Made by a program: the position numbers and the translations under genes. DNA of 42,869 nt, taken from NCBI GenBank assembly GCA_900541575.1, contig UQKO01000016.1, forward strand, positions 1-42,869. Direction: 5' to 3'. Source of the DNA: an uncultured Prevotella sp. GTDB lineage: Bacteria > Bacteroidota > Bacteroidia > Bacteroidales > Bacteroidaceae. A model generated the notes under the pieces. That model was not told the origin of the DNA. It searched no databases and saw only the letters and a list, made by a program, of their open reading frames with translations. Below are positions 18,183-26,711 of the stretch, piece after piece (positions within the stretch are counted from its first letter, which is position 1; each line of letters begins with the position of its first letter).

Positions 18183-19349
18183 TTAGTCTTCCAAGTCTTC
18201 GATGTCGTAGATTTCGTCATCACCTTCCACGACGTCGTCCACTTCGTCAAGGTCGTAGTCGGCTTGCCAATCTTCAAAGTCCTTATTGAGCACGGCGGTG
18301 TCGCGATCACGATGTACGATAGACCCACCCTCGGTGACAGATTGGAGTTTGTTGCTCTCGCTGTTGAGCTCTTCCCAAATGATGTCTTTGAGCTGTTCGA
18401 GTCCAAAGCCCGTTACGGCCGAGATGTACACCACGGGAAGGTCTTTAGGAAGTTCCTCGCGGAGCATATCCATAAGTTCTTCGTCGAGCAAGTCACATTT
18501 CGTTACGGCTAAGATGCGATGCTTGTCAAGCATACCGGGGTTGAATTTCTTCAGTTCGTTGAGCAAGATTTCGTATTCTTGCGCAATGTGTTCTGTGTCG
18601 CCCGGTACCATGAAGAGTAGGAGAGAGTTGCGCTCAATGTGGCGCAAGAAGCGTAATCCTAAGCCACGGCCTTCGCTAGCTCCTTCAATAATGCCAGGAA
18701 TGTCGGCCATCACAAAGGATTTGTTGTCGCGATAGGCTACAACACCAAGGCTTGGCTCCATGGTGGTAAAAGGATAGTTGGCAATCTTCGGACGTGCAGA
18801 AGAAAGAGCCGAAAGCAAGGTAGACTTTCCCGCATTAGGGAAACCCACAAGGCCAACATCGGCTAATAGTTTCAACTCCAAGATGACCATCATTTCTTGC
18901 ATCGGTTCGCCTGGTTGTGCGTATCGTGGTGCTTGATTGGTGGAAGTTCGAAACTGCCAGTTGCCTAGTCCGCCTCGTCCCCCCTTGAGAAGCATTACAG
19001 TTTGGCCGTCTTCAGTAACATCACAGATGTACTTACCCGTCTCTGCATCATAAGCTACTGTGCCAGGAGGTACATCGATGTATTTGTCTTCGCCATCAGA
19101 ACCGTGTGAACAACATTTAGAGCCGTTTCCTCCATTGCCTGCGAATACGTGTCGATCGTAGCGCAGGTGGAGTAATGTCCAATAGTTGTGGTTGCCTCTG
19201 AGATAAATATTGCCTCCTCGTCCGCCGTCTCCACCGTCAGGTCCGCCGTTAGGTTGGTACTTGGCACGGTGCAAGTGCATGGATCCACGGCCGCCCTTAC
19301 CAGAGCGACAGAATATCTTTACGTAGTCTACAAAATTGGTTTCTGCCAT
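18183..19349 (-). CDS. obgE: GTPase ObgE/CgtA
   Basis: I choose the start at 19349 (MAETNFVDYVKIFCRSGKGG), because the glycine-rich Obg fold begins directly there; an in-frame ATG 14 codons upstream adds no family sequence. The product is 388 residues. The Obg domain (about 1-158) has GGPDGGDGGRGGNIYL and LKGGRGGLGNWQF; the G domain has GFPNAGKSTLLSALS (G1), DIPGIIEGASEGRGLG (G3) and TKCD (G4). Obg associates with the 50S subunit and links GTP/ppGpp level to ribosome assembly. The last 35 residues are strongly acidic (EVDDVVEGDDEIYDIEDLED), a lineage-variable tail. It follows adk across a gap holding a large palindrome. Confidence 0.95.
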   Translation of the reverse strand: MAETNFVDYVKIFCRSGKGGRGSMHLHRAKYQPNGGPDGGDGGRGGNIYLRGNHNYWTLLHLRYDRHVFAGNGGNGSKCCSHGSDGEDKYIDVPPGTVAYDAETGKYICDVTEDGQTVMLLKGGRGGLGNWQFRTSTNQAPRYAQPGEPMQEMMVILELKLLADVGLVGFPNAGKSTLLSALSSARPKIANYPFTTMEPSLGVVAYRDNKSFVMADIPGIIEGASEGRGLGLRFLRHIERNSLLLFMVPGDTEHIAQEYEILLNELKKFNPGMLDKHRILAVTKCDLLDEELMDMLREELPKDLPVVYISAVTGFGLEQLKDIIWEELNSESNKLQSVTEGGSIVHRDRDTAVLNKDFEDWQADYDLDEVDDVVEGDDEIYDIEDLED

Positions 19350-19455
19350 AGAGAGTGGAGATTTTAAGAGTTGGTGGAATAGGGTAGTCAACTTTCGGGT
19401 TAAGCCCGCCCTACTAAATCCGATAGTTAAGTAGGGTATTGTTGTAAATAGATTG

Positions 19456-19563
19456 ACAAGTTAACGGGTCAACGGGTAGACAAGTAAGTTCGTCGTATCA
19501 CTTGATATGATTCGTAAGTGTTGAGACGAACTTACCTATTGACTCGTTAACCCGTTAACTAGT
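19456..19563. repeat. Long imperfect palindrome between adk and obgE
   Basis: The arms 19456-19494 and 19525-19563 are 39 nt each and pair at 32 of 39 positions; the loop can add a small inner stem (CACTT/AAGTG). Within each arm, GTTAACGGGT-like decamers repeat. It occupies most of the 247-bp gap between adk and obgE, both on the minus strand. It could be a dispersed repeat element or a regulatory hairpin. Confidence 0.7.
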
Positions 19564-19596
19564 TGCCTCGTTAATCTTATAATTAGTCCGCAGTGT

Positions 19597-20166
19597 TTAG
19601 AACTGGTCGATTACAGCGCAGAGAGCGGCGTTAATCTCTTCGAGTTCGCCATATCCCTTTACAGCGTGGCGCTTGCCTTCCTTCTCATACCATTCGATGA
19701 GGGGAGCAGTCTGTGCATTGTATACGTCGAGGCGCTTCTTAATGGTCTCAGCATTGTCATCGGCACGACCAGAAGTCTTACCGCGGTTGATAAGGCGCTC
19801 CATAAGCATTTCTTCGGGTACGTCGAGTTCGAGCATACCAGCAACTTCTGTGTTGCGGTCGGCTAGCATCTTTTTGAGAGCTTCTGCTTGGGGAATCGTG
19901 CGGGGAAAACCATCGAAGATGACGCCTTCGCAGGGGCAGAGAGCGTCGTAAGTGGCAGCGAGTATGTCGATCATTAATGAATCGGGGATGAGCTGGCCAT
20001 TGTCAATATAGCTCTTGGCCGTTTTGCCAAGTTCTGTTCCATTCTTGATTTCTGCACGGAGCACGTCGCCTGTTGAGATGTGCTTGAAGCCGTATTTCTT
20101 TACGAGCAAGTCGCTCTGAGTTCCTTTTCCTGAACCAGGAGCACCGAAGATAACGATATTCTTCAT
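19597..20166 (-). CDS. adk: Adenylate kinase
   Basis: The start is set at 20166 (MKNIVIFGAPGSGKGTQSD), where the P-loop follows directly; the open frame extends 32 codons upstream without family sequence. The product is 189 residues. Motifs: GAPGSGKGTQ P-loop (8-17), HISTGDVLRAEI, FDGFPRTIPQAE, and INRGKTSGRADDN in place of the long LID, so this is the short-LID form common in Bacteroidetes. Adk interconverts ATP+AMP and 2 ADP. It sits between hpt and obgE, with a hairpin 50 nt upstream. Confidence 0.96.
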   Translation of the reverse strand: MKNIVIFGAPGSGKGTQSDLLVKKYGFKHISTGDVLRAEIKNGTELGKTAKSYIDNGQLIPDSLMIDILAATYDALCPCEGVIFDGFPRTIPQAEALKKMLADRNTEVAGMLELDVPEEMLMERLINRGKTSGRADDNAETIKKRLDVYNAQTAPLIEWYEKEGKRHAVKGYGELEEINAALCAVIDQF

Positions 20167-20215
20167 TTTTTGTGTATGAGTTAGTTGTTTGTGTTGATGA
20201 ATCGGGGAGGGGGGT

Positions 20216-20320
20216 AATGAGTTTAGAATTTTAAGTGTTCTGCAGTATGTGCTCTTATCCAACGCATACTTTAAAGGGTATCCTAAATTTCAGAATTTAT
20301 AGAACCATCCTAAACTCATT
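20216..20320 (-). terminator. Hairpin between hpt and adk
   Basis: An 11-bp perfect outer stem, AATGAGTTTAG (20216-20226) against CTAAACTCATT (20310-20320), encloses a weaker inner region with TTCT/AGAA. It lies just after the hpt stop and may end or attenuate hpt transcription before adk. The right arm has AGAACCATCCTAAAC, shared with other hairpins of the window. Confidence 0.5.
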
Positions 20321-20333
20321 TATTGGGCATTTA

Positions 20334-20870
20334 TTATTCTACCACAGTGTAGATGTCGCGCAAGTTGCGTCCTTCTCCATCATAGTCGAGCCCGTAGCCT
20401 ACGATGAAATCGTTAGGGATGTTGAAGCAGCAGTAAGGAATGTCAAGTTCCACCTTTAGATTACCCGGTTTTACGAGTAATGATGCAATGCGTATATCCT
20501 TGGGACCTTTGGATTGGAGTAACTCTAGCAGATTCTTCATGGTGAGGCCAGAGTCGATAATATCTTCAACGATGACCACCGTGCGATTTTTAATATCTTC
20601 TTTCAATCCTAGGAGTTGCTTTACCTGACCTGTAGAAGAAGTTCCTTCATAAGAGGCCATACGTACAAAGGATATTTCGCAAGGCGTGTTGATGCCACGC
20701 AAAAGGTCGGCAGCAAACATGAAGGAACCATTCAGAACGGCCAGGAACAAAGGGTTCTGCCCTTCTAGGTCTTTGCTAATTTGTGTGGCAACTTCAGCTA
20801 CGCGCTTCAAAATGTCTTTTTCGGGAATTGATACCGTGAATTGTCGGTCGCGTACCGTAATCTTTTCCAT
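20334..20870 (-). CDS. hpt: Hypoxanthine phosphoribosyltransferase
   Basis: The 178-residue protein makes IMP (and GMP) from hypoxanthine (guanine) and PRPP in purine salvage. The PRPP-binding loop VVIVEDIIDSGLTM (about 98-111) is diagnostic, preceded by FLAVLNGSFMFAADLLRGI and followed by KPGNLKVELDIPYCCFNIPNDFIVGYG split across the purine-binding region with the conserved FIVGYGLDYD. Length is typical. It starts the hpt-adk-obgE-pgeF run and is divergent from mutS2. Confidence 0.96.
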   Translation of the reverse strand: MEKITVRDRQFTVSIPEKDILKRVAEVATQISKDLEGQNPLFLAVLNGSFMFAADLLRGINTPCEISFVRMASYEGTSSTGQVKQLLGLKEDIKNRTVVIVEDIIDSGLTMKNLLELLQSKGPKDIRIASLLVKPGNLKVELDIPYCCFNIPNDFIVGYGLDYDGEGRNLRDIYTVVE

Positions 20871-21003
20871 GTGTGCGATGATAACAATGCTTGGTTATGG
20901 ATAGGGAAAGCACGAGAGGGCAGAAGTACGATCGCGTGCCATTAATGTTGTGAAATGTAGGAGTAAAACTCTGTGCTTACCATCCTACACTCGTTTCTAA
21001 ATA

Positions 21004-21035
21004 TCTGCAAAAGTACAATTTTTTTCGTAATTTTG
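21004..21035 (+). promoter_or_regulatory. mutS2 promoter
   Basis: TAATTTTG at 21028-21035 is an exact TAnnTTTG box; TCTG at 21004-21007 lies 20 bp upstream as a 3-of-4 -33 element. The leader to the ATG at 21058 is short (about 15-20 nt). Confidence 0.6.
21008..21015 (-). promoter_or_regulatory. Candidate hpt promoter -7 box
   Basis: The minus strand reads TACTTTTG, an exact TAnnTTTG match, inside the spacer of the mutS2 promoter. It would give hpt a leader of about 130 nt and make the two promoters overlap face to face. Confidence 0.45.
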
Positions 21036-21057
21036 CGCTCAAATAGTAATAAGATAG

Positions 21058-23685
21058 ATGATTTATCCCGAAAATTTTGAGCGTAAAATAGGTTTTACAG
21101 AAATCAGAACCTTGCTGAAAGGACGTTGCTTGTCAACGTTGGGGACGGAATGGGTTGACAAACAACTACATTTCTTGACACGGGGGGATGAGGTCGCTCA
21201 AGCGTTAGACGAAGCTCGTGAGTTTAAGCAATTTACGGAAAGTGTGGAGGAAGAAGTAGAGAGCGAATTTTTCGATGTGAGAGAACCCTTGCTTCGAGTT
21301 CGCCCCGAACGCACTTATATGGAGGAGCTCGACCTCTTCAATTTGAAGCGTTCGGCTGCCTCTGTGCTCTCGTATGTCAATTTGTTTACGAAATCAAGCG
21401 ATGACGATGCTTCCGTAGCCAGTTCTGTTCCTGCCAACGATGCTACAGAAACCAATGAAACTAATGCAGCCGAGAAACATTATAAATATCCTGCGCTTGG
21501 ACGCATGGCTGCCGATGTGATGGTGTTTCCGCAGATAGTAAGTCGCATTGACGATGTGCTCAATAAGTATGGAAAGGTGAAGGATACAGCTTCTAGCGAA
21601 CTTCTTTCCTTGCGTCATCAGATAGAAGTGACCGTACGTGGCATTTCTCATAGTCTTCGGTCAATCATTAGTGAAGCACAAACTTCGGGCTATATCGACC
21701 GAGATGTAACGCCCACTCTGCGTGATGGTCGATTGGTGATTCCCGTTGCTCCCGCTTTGAAACGTAAAATTAAGGGAATTGTTCATGATGAAAGTGCTAC
21801 GGGTAAAACCATCTTTATAGAGCCAGCTGCTGTGGTGGATGCGAACAATAAGATACGTACACTTCGTGCAGCCGAGCGACGTGAAGTGATTCGTATCTTG
21901 CAAGAACTGACGGCCGAGATACGTCCGCATATTCCCCATTTACTTGACTCCTTATACTTCTTGGCTCATGTGGATTATTTGCGTGCACTGACCATTTTTT
22001 CCGAGAGCATTGGAGCCGTAGTGTTGCAAGTGACAGACCATCCTCGCATCGATTGGGTACAAGCACGTCATCCGTTGTTGCAGCAATCGTTGGCTCGTCA
22101 TGGAGGGAAAATCATTCCGCTCGACGTCAGTTTGCGTCGCGGTCAGCGCATATTGCTCATCTCGGGGCCGAACGCGGGCGGAAAGTCCGTGTGCTTAAAG
22201 ACGGTTGGCCTGCTGCAATATATGCTTCAATGTGGTATGCCTGTTCCCGCCGACGAGCGTTCGCATCCAGGGGTGTTCAGCGATATTATGATAGATATAG
22301 GAGATGAACAGAGTATAGAAAACGACCTTTCTACCTACTCTTCGCACCTCATGAATATGAAGATGATGATGCAGCATGCTGGACCGCGCAGTCTGTTGCT
22401 CATTGACGAGTTTGGCGGGGGCACAGAACCCCAGATTGGCGGAGCTTTGGCGCAAGCCATTATGAAACGCTTTGTGAGTAATCTCAACTTTGGCATCATC
22501 ACCACGCACTATCAGAATCTGAAACATTTCGCTGAGCGAAATCAATCTGTGGTCAATGGTGCTATGCTCTATGATAGCGCACAAATGCGTCCGCTGTTTA
22601 TGCTTCAAATAGGCAATCCAGGAAGTTCCTTTGCCATTGAAATTGCGCGCAAAATGGGCATACCTTCCGATGTAATCGACTATGCTACGAAATTGGTGGG
22701 AAAAGACTACGTGATGAGTGATAAGTATGTGCAAGATATTGTTCGCGACAAAGTATATTGGGAGAACAAGCGCCGCAACATACGCTTGCGCGAGCAGCAA
22801 CTGGAGGATACAATTGCCAAGTATGAGCGCGAGATGACCGACTTCCAGCAAGAGCGCAAACAAGTAATGGCACAGGCAAAGGCCGATGCCAAGCATCTGC
22901 TCGACGAATCAAATGCCAAGATTGAGAATACCATTCGCTCTATCCGCGAGGCACAGGCCGAGAAAGAGAAGACGCGCGAGGCACGCAGTGAACTGGCCGA
23001 GTTTAAAGCTCATTTGGAAGAAAATACAGATGAACAAGATCGCATAGCACGTAAAATCGCCAAGATACAACGTCGTCAGCAACGACGCGACCAAGGTGGC
23101 GAAAGCGTTAAGGCTCGCAATGCAGCTAGTCAAGAAGCTGCAGCCGCCAAACTTCGAGGCATGGCGAAGGGAACGGCTCAAATGGCTACTCAGTGCGGAA
23201 AGGCGATAGGGCCTTTAACTGTTGGGAGTTATGTACGCATACAAGGTCAGACCTCTGTTGGGAAAATCGAAGAAATTTCTGGACGCACGGCCAAGGTTCT
23301 CTTCGGTATGATGTATACGCAAGTTCCACTCAAGCGTTTGGAACCTGCCGAAGCTCCCAAGGAAACAACACCTACTATGGGGGTAGCTGCTACTTTTGTC
23401 AGCAAGGAAACACGTGATGCTATGCACGAGAAGAAGTTGCACTTCCGTCCCGAAATCGACATTCGAGGCATGCACGTAGATGAAGCCCTCACTGCTGTAT
23501 CTTATTTTATCGATGATGCCATACAACTAGAGCAATCGCGTGTGCGTATCCTTCATGGCACAGGCACGGGTGCTCTGCGCGAATTGGTTAGAAACTATCT
23601 AAAGACCGTCCCCGGTGTGCGCAGCTTCCGCGATGAGCACGTACAGTTTGGCGGAGCTGGTATCACGGTGGTAGAACTCGCGTAG
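21058..23685 (+). CDS. mutS2: Endonuclease MutS2 (MutS-type ATPase with Smr nuclease domain)
   Basis: The 875-residue protein lacks the mismatch-recognition N-domain of MutS and starts with the MutS2 core. The ATPase has LLISGPNAGGKSVCLKT (P-loop near 370-377), DIGDEQSIENDLSTYSSH, and Walker B LLLIDEFGGGTEP. A long coiled coil follows (about 560-690, rich in E, K, R, Q). The C-terminal Smr domain (about 799-875) has DIRGMHVDEAL and ILHGTGTGALRE. MutS2 suppresses homologous recombination and, in Gram-positives, rescues collided ribosomes through Smr cleavage; the role here is not settled by sequence. A strong promoter-like box precedes it and a clear terminator follows. Confidence 0.95.
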   Translation: MIYPENFERKIGFTEIRTLLKGRCLSTLGTEWVDKQLHFLTRGDEVAQALDEAREFKQFTESVEEEVESEFFDVREPLLRVRPERTYMEELDLFNLKRSAASVLSYVNLFTKSSDDDASVASSVPANDATETNETNAAEKHYKYPALGRMAADVMVFPQIVSRIDDVLNKYGKVKDTASSELLSLRHQIEVTVRGISHSLRSIISEAQTSGYIDRDVTPTLRDGRLVIPVAPALKRKIKGIVHDESATGKTIFIEPAAVVDANNKIRTLRAAERREVIRILQELTAEIRPHIPHLLDSLYFLAHVDYLRALTIFSESIGAVVLQVTDHPRIDWVQARHPLLQQSLARHGGKIIPLDVSLRRGQRILLISGPNAGGKSVCLKTVGLLQYMLQCGMPVPADERSHPGVFSDIMIDIGDEQSIENDLSTYSSHLMNMKMMMQHAGPRSLLLIDEFGGGTEPQIGGALAQAIMKRFVSNLNFGIITTHYQNLKHFAERNQSVVNGAMLYDSAQMRPLFMLQIGNPGSSFAIEIARKMGIPSDVIDYATKLVGKDYVMSDKYVQDIVRDKVYWENKRRNIRLREQQLEDTIAKYEREMTDFQQERKQVMAQAKADAKHLLDESNAKIENTIRSIREAQAEKEKTREARSELAEFKAHLEENTDEQDRIARKIAKIQRRQQRRDQGGESVKARNAASQEAAAAKLRGMAKGTAQMATQCGKAIGPLTVGSYVRIQGQTSVGKIEEISGRTAKVLFGMMYTQVPLKRLEPAEAPKETTPTMGVAATFVSKETRDAMHEKKLHFRPEIDIRGMHVDEALTAVSYFIDDAIQLEQSRVRILHGTGTGALRELVRNYLKTVPGVRSFRDEHVQFGGAGITVVELA

Positions 23686-23730
23686 TGAGTTCCGTATATA
23701 AAGGTAGATTATTATCGTATACTTTCATTT

Positions 23731-23769
23731 AGTTCTGTGGGCAAAACGAGATGCTTTGCTCACAGAACT
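23731..23769 (+). terminator. mutS2 terminator
   Basis: A 15-bp stem, AGTTCTGTGGGCAAA (23731-23745) against TTTGCTCACAGAACT (23755-23769), with one G-T pair and a 9-nt loop, 45 nt beyond the mutS2 stop. Confidence 0.7.
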
Positions 23770-24116
23770 AATTGTTTACAGAACTGATTATTTTTCTTAG
23801 CAATTGAAGTTTGGGATTAAGAATGGGCGGGCTTTCAGTCCGCCTTGGTCATATCCGAAATAAAGATGAGTATTCCCAACCACATGCCCGCGAGATAAGG
23901 AAACGACTTTCTTTAGAGAAAACTTGAGCGAGTAATGATTTATGTACAGATAGTCATCTCTGACATATCGTATTCGCCAATACCCTTTAAAAGCGCTTCT
24001 CTCATTATCCTAAACGCAGTTCATTATAAGCAACTATATTGGACTTTACAACGTAAGCATCCCATTCAATCCGTATTTCAATTCTTCTATAAAGTTCGAA
24101 TCTTCTATTTACCATT
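23770..24116. other. Intergenic stretch with no gene recognised
   Basis: No convincing coding region is seen. An 88-codon open frame at 23935-24201 has no recognisable motif and runs into the repeat block. A small GGCGG/CCGCC hairpin lies near 23826. Confidence 0.5.
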
Positions 24117-24227
24117 CGTAGATGTACATCTTACCGTCCGTAAATGTACATCTTACCGTCGTTCACTGCCCATCGGTAGCTTTACCGCTGCCGAGCGGTA
24201 GCTTTACCACTGCTCATTGAACGACGG
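24117..24227. repeat. Two pairs of 22-nt tandem repeats, the second inside a palindrome
   Basis: Two head-to-tail 22-nt units occupy 24117-24160, differing at one base and sharing the palindromic core GATGTACATC/AATGTACATC. Two further 22-nt units occupy 24174-24217, sharing CGGTAGCTTTACC. The second pair is enclosed by a 13-nt inverted repeat, CCGTCGTTCACTG (24156-24168) against CATTGAACGACGG (24215-24227), one mismatch. The function is unknown. Confidence 0.75.
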
Positions 24228-24349
24228 GAAAGTCTTCAACGAGAAACGGAATGTCCTAGGTTTGGGTATGAGAATGACGAAGTTTGTAGCCCTCCACTCG
24301 CTGTTTACGCATTCCTCCGTTTGCAAAGGGGAATTTCCATCAATATTAT

Positions 24350-24516
24350 TCAACGTGATACCACAGTATCAAGCCTACCAATGGGGTAACACTTGCAAGA
24401 GCTATTGGCGAACAGCGGGAAGTTACATATTAAGTAGAGTAATCACCAATTAGAACTTGCGAAGAGCAGGATATGTTACTTTAATGGGTGAATATCTCGA
24501 ATGGCACCCAAAATAG
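24350..24516 (+). pseudogene. C-terminal remnant of a group II intron reverse transcriptase/maturase
   Basis: The translation from about 24367 reads AYQWGNTCKSYWRTAGSYIL then SRVITN, the typical C-terminal segment of Bacteroidetes group II intron-encoded proteins (AYQWxNTRKxYWRxAxSxIL). An in-frame TAG at 24451-24453 interrupts it; the frame then continues NLRRAGYVTLMGEYLEWHPK to a TAG at 24514-24516, which again fits the family's end. The polymerase domains are absent from the window, so most of the gene has been lost. It directly precedes an intron domain V-like sequence. Confidence 0.75.
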
Positions 24517-24617
24517 GAACCGCCGTATGCCGAACGGCACGTACGGTGGTGTGAGAGGTCGGTAAACATGAAAGTAGGAGATAAACACCTATGATTAGTG
24601 TTTACCTCCTACTCGAT
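24517..24617 (+). ncRNA. Group II intron 3' remnant: domains V and VI
   Basis: GAACCGCCGTATGCC-GAAC-GGCACGTACGGTGGT at 24517-24550 folds as one long hairpin with the ACGTACGG strand typical of catalytic domain V, immediately after the maturase remnant. It is followed by GTGAGAGGTCGG and a hairpin ending CCTCCTACTCGAT, the usual 3' end of Bacteroidetes group II introns (domain VI). Splicing ability cannot be judged, and the 5' domains were not found. Confidence 0.7.
24573..24613 (-). terminator. Hairpin downstream of kup (overlaps intron domain VI)
   Basis: AGTAGGAGATAAACAC (24573-24588) pairs with GTGTTTACCTCCTACT (24598-24613) at 15 of 16 positions. It starts 10 nt past the kup stop on the minus strand and could terminate kup. 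It is mutually exclusive with a second pairing, GGTAAACA (24561-24568) with TGTTTACC (24599-24606). Confidence 0.5.
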
Positions 24618-24622
24618 TTGTT

Positions 24623-26590
24623 TTATTCTTTCACTATTTGCGTGATGCGCCTGATGTCTTCGTTACGTTGGTTGATGATGAGCGGTACACGTTCCACCAC
24701 CACCATAGAAGTGTCGAGCCCCAATGCCTTTGGCTCGTCAATACCAATCTTGCTGATAAGGGCATAGATGCTCATCAGTAGGTTCTGTTGGCGGTTGACG
24801 GAACTCTCCGGATAATACACGCGGTGGATGATGATGAATCGGAAATCGCCAGGAATACCGTTTTTGCGGAGTGACGGATAGGTGCTGGTCAGATCAACTT
24901 TTCCTTCAGCCACAAGGTCTTCCACCACTTGCCTCAAGTAGAGGCTCACCCGGGGCTCTATGCGGAAACCTATGTTCAAGGTTAAGCTGTAAAGCGTGTC
25001 GGGCACTAGGGTTTCGCAGTTATACTCCAAGGTGTCTGGCGTGTCAGCAAACTCCATGTTGATAAGCCAGTAATGGTCAGCACGTTTAGGTTGCTTGTTG
25101 ATGATGGAGTAGAGCAACTTATCGTCTACGGTGCCTTCTTTGTTGGCATGGTTTATATAGACAAGGTTGGAGGCGTACTTGGGGATGCTCTCGTCTGCTT
25201 TGATGTCGGAGATGATCTGATAATAGTCATCTAGAGGTTTTGTGCTAATATAATGGCGGCGTATCTTCATGGCTCTAACCCATACATACATCATCAGGAA
25301 CAAGATTCCGCCAATAAGCATTGTACACCATCCTCCTGCGAGAAACTTCGAAAGGTTGGCTGCCAGGAAGATGGCTTCGATGGTGCAGTATATGCCCATA
25401 AACAATATTGTGAGGATTCGCGACACGCCCTTGCTGTATAGGTAGAAACCGAGCAACAGGGTGGTCATCAGCATGGTTATGGTGATGGCGAGCCCGTAGG
25501 CAGCCTCCATGTGAGAGGAGTCGCGGAAGAATAGGATGATGAGTACCACGCCGATGTACATGGCAAGGTTGATCATCGGGATATAGAGCTGTCCTTTAAC
25601 GTGTGTAGGATGCTTGATTCGCATGCGGGGCCAGAAGTGCAGGTTCATGGCTTCGCTCAATATGGAGAAGGTTCCGCTGATAAGTGCTTGGCTCGCAACG
25701 ATAGCCGCACCCGTGGCCATGATGATGGCGAAGAACAGCATGCTCTGCGGCATGATGGAAAAGAACGGATTCACGGACAAGGCTGCCGGCACATGGTTTA
25801 GCACCCATGCTCCTTGTCCCAGATAGTTGAGAATAAGCATGGTCTTTACAAAGGCCCAACTGATGGTGATGTTTTTTCTGCCGCAATGTCCCAAGTCGGA
25901 GTAGAGGGCCTCTGCGCCAGTGGTACAGAGAAATACGGCACCCAGAATTAAAAACCATTCAGGAGACTTTGTCAGCAGCATAGCTGCGTAATAGGGATTG
26001 AAAGCCTTCAGTATCAGAGGGTAAGAAGTAATGCTGACGGCTCCTACTACGCCAAGAAGCAGAAACCATAGCAGCATGAATACTCCAAATGACTTGCCGA
26101 TGCTCTCTGTGCCAAAGCGTTGTACGAAGAAGATGATGGTGATGATGGCAAGCGTGATGGGAATGACCGGCAGGTCAGGACTGATGCTCTCGAGGCCTTC
26201 GATGGCTGTGGTAACTGTAATAGCTGGGGTGATGATTCCGTCTGCTAGCAAAGTGCTTGCGCCAATAATAGCCAATATGTAAATCCACTTGCTCTTGAGG
26301 CGGCGCAGAAGAGCGTAGAGGGCGAGTATGCCTCCTTCGCCATTATTATCGGCTCGCAGAGCCACACATACATATTTGATGGTGGTCTGTAGGGTGAGTG
26401 TCCAGATGATACAGGACAATGCGCCCAGGATGGTGCTCTCATCGATGGCTTCTCCAGTATGGAGGATGGCCTTCATTACGTAGAGGGGGGATGTTCCGAT
26501 GTCTCCAAAAACGATGCCTAATGTGATGATCAGTCCAAGAAAGCTAAAATGATGATAGTTAGTAGCTGAATATTCTGATTTTTTTCTCAT
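24623..26590 (-). CDS. kup: KUP-family potassium uptake transporter
   Basis: I place the start at 26590 (MRKKSEYSATNYHHFSFLGL); an upstream in-frame ATG at 26707 adds 39 residues with no family match. The 655-residue product is a proton-coupled K+ importer of the inner membrane. The KUP signature GIVFGDIGTSPLYVMKAIL lies in the first helix, followed by a TIKYVCVALRADNNGEGGI loop and TLLADGIITPAITVTTAIEG. About 12 membrane segments span residues 15-430, and a C-terminal cytoplasmic domain of about 200 residues contains NLVYINHANKEGTVDD. It is flanked by a group II intron remnant downstream and a decayed NimA-like gene upstream. Confidence 0.95.
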   Translation of the reverse strand: MRKKSEYSATNYHHFSFLGLIITLGIVFGDIGTSPLYVMKAILHTGEAIDESTILGALSCIIWTLTLQTTIKYVCVALRADNNGEGGILALYALLRRLKSKWIYILAIIGASTLLADGIITPAITVTTAIEGLESISPDLPVIPITLAIITIIFFVQRFGTESIGKSFGVFMLLWFLLLGVVGAVSITSYPLILKAFNPYYAAMLLTKSPEWFLILGAVFLCTTGAEALYSDLGHCGRKNITISWAFVKTMLILNYLGQGAWVLNHVPAALSVNPFFSIMPQSMLFFAIIMATGAAIVASQALISGTFSILSEAMNLHFWPRMRIKHPTHVKGQLYIPMINLAMYIGVVLIILFFRDSSHMEAAYGLAITITMLMTTLLLGFYLYSKGVSRILTILFMGIYCTIEAIFLAANLSKFLAGGWCTMLIGGILFLMMYVWVRAMKIRRHYISTKPLDDYYQIISDIKADESIPKYASNLVYINHANKEGTVDDKLLYSIINKQPKRADHYWLINMEFADTPDTLEYNCETLVPDTLYSLTLNIGFRIEPRVSLYLRQVVEDLVAEGKVDLTSTYPSLRKNGIPGDFRFIIIHRVYYPESSVNRQQNLLMSIYALISKIGIDEPKALGLDTSMVVVERVPLIINQRNEDIRRITQIVKE

Positions 26591-26711
26591 ACTTCTTCTC
26601 TTGTTTAGTTGAATATTATCCTTTTGAACAAAAAAATAAATCTTTTCGATTATTAAATAGCGTGCAAATGTATGGAAAAGAGAAGTAAAATATGATTTGT
26701 TTGACAAAAAT

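Noticed and set aside
23935..24201. 88-codon plus-strand open frame after mutS2
   Set aside because: No motif, no leader box, and it ends inside the 22-nt repeats.
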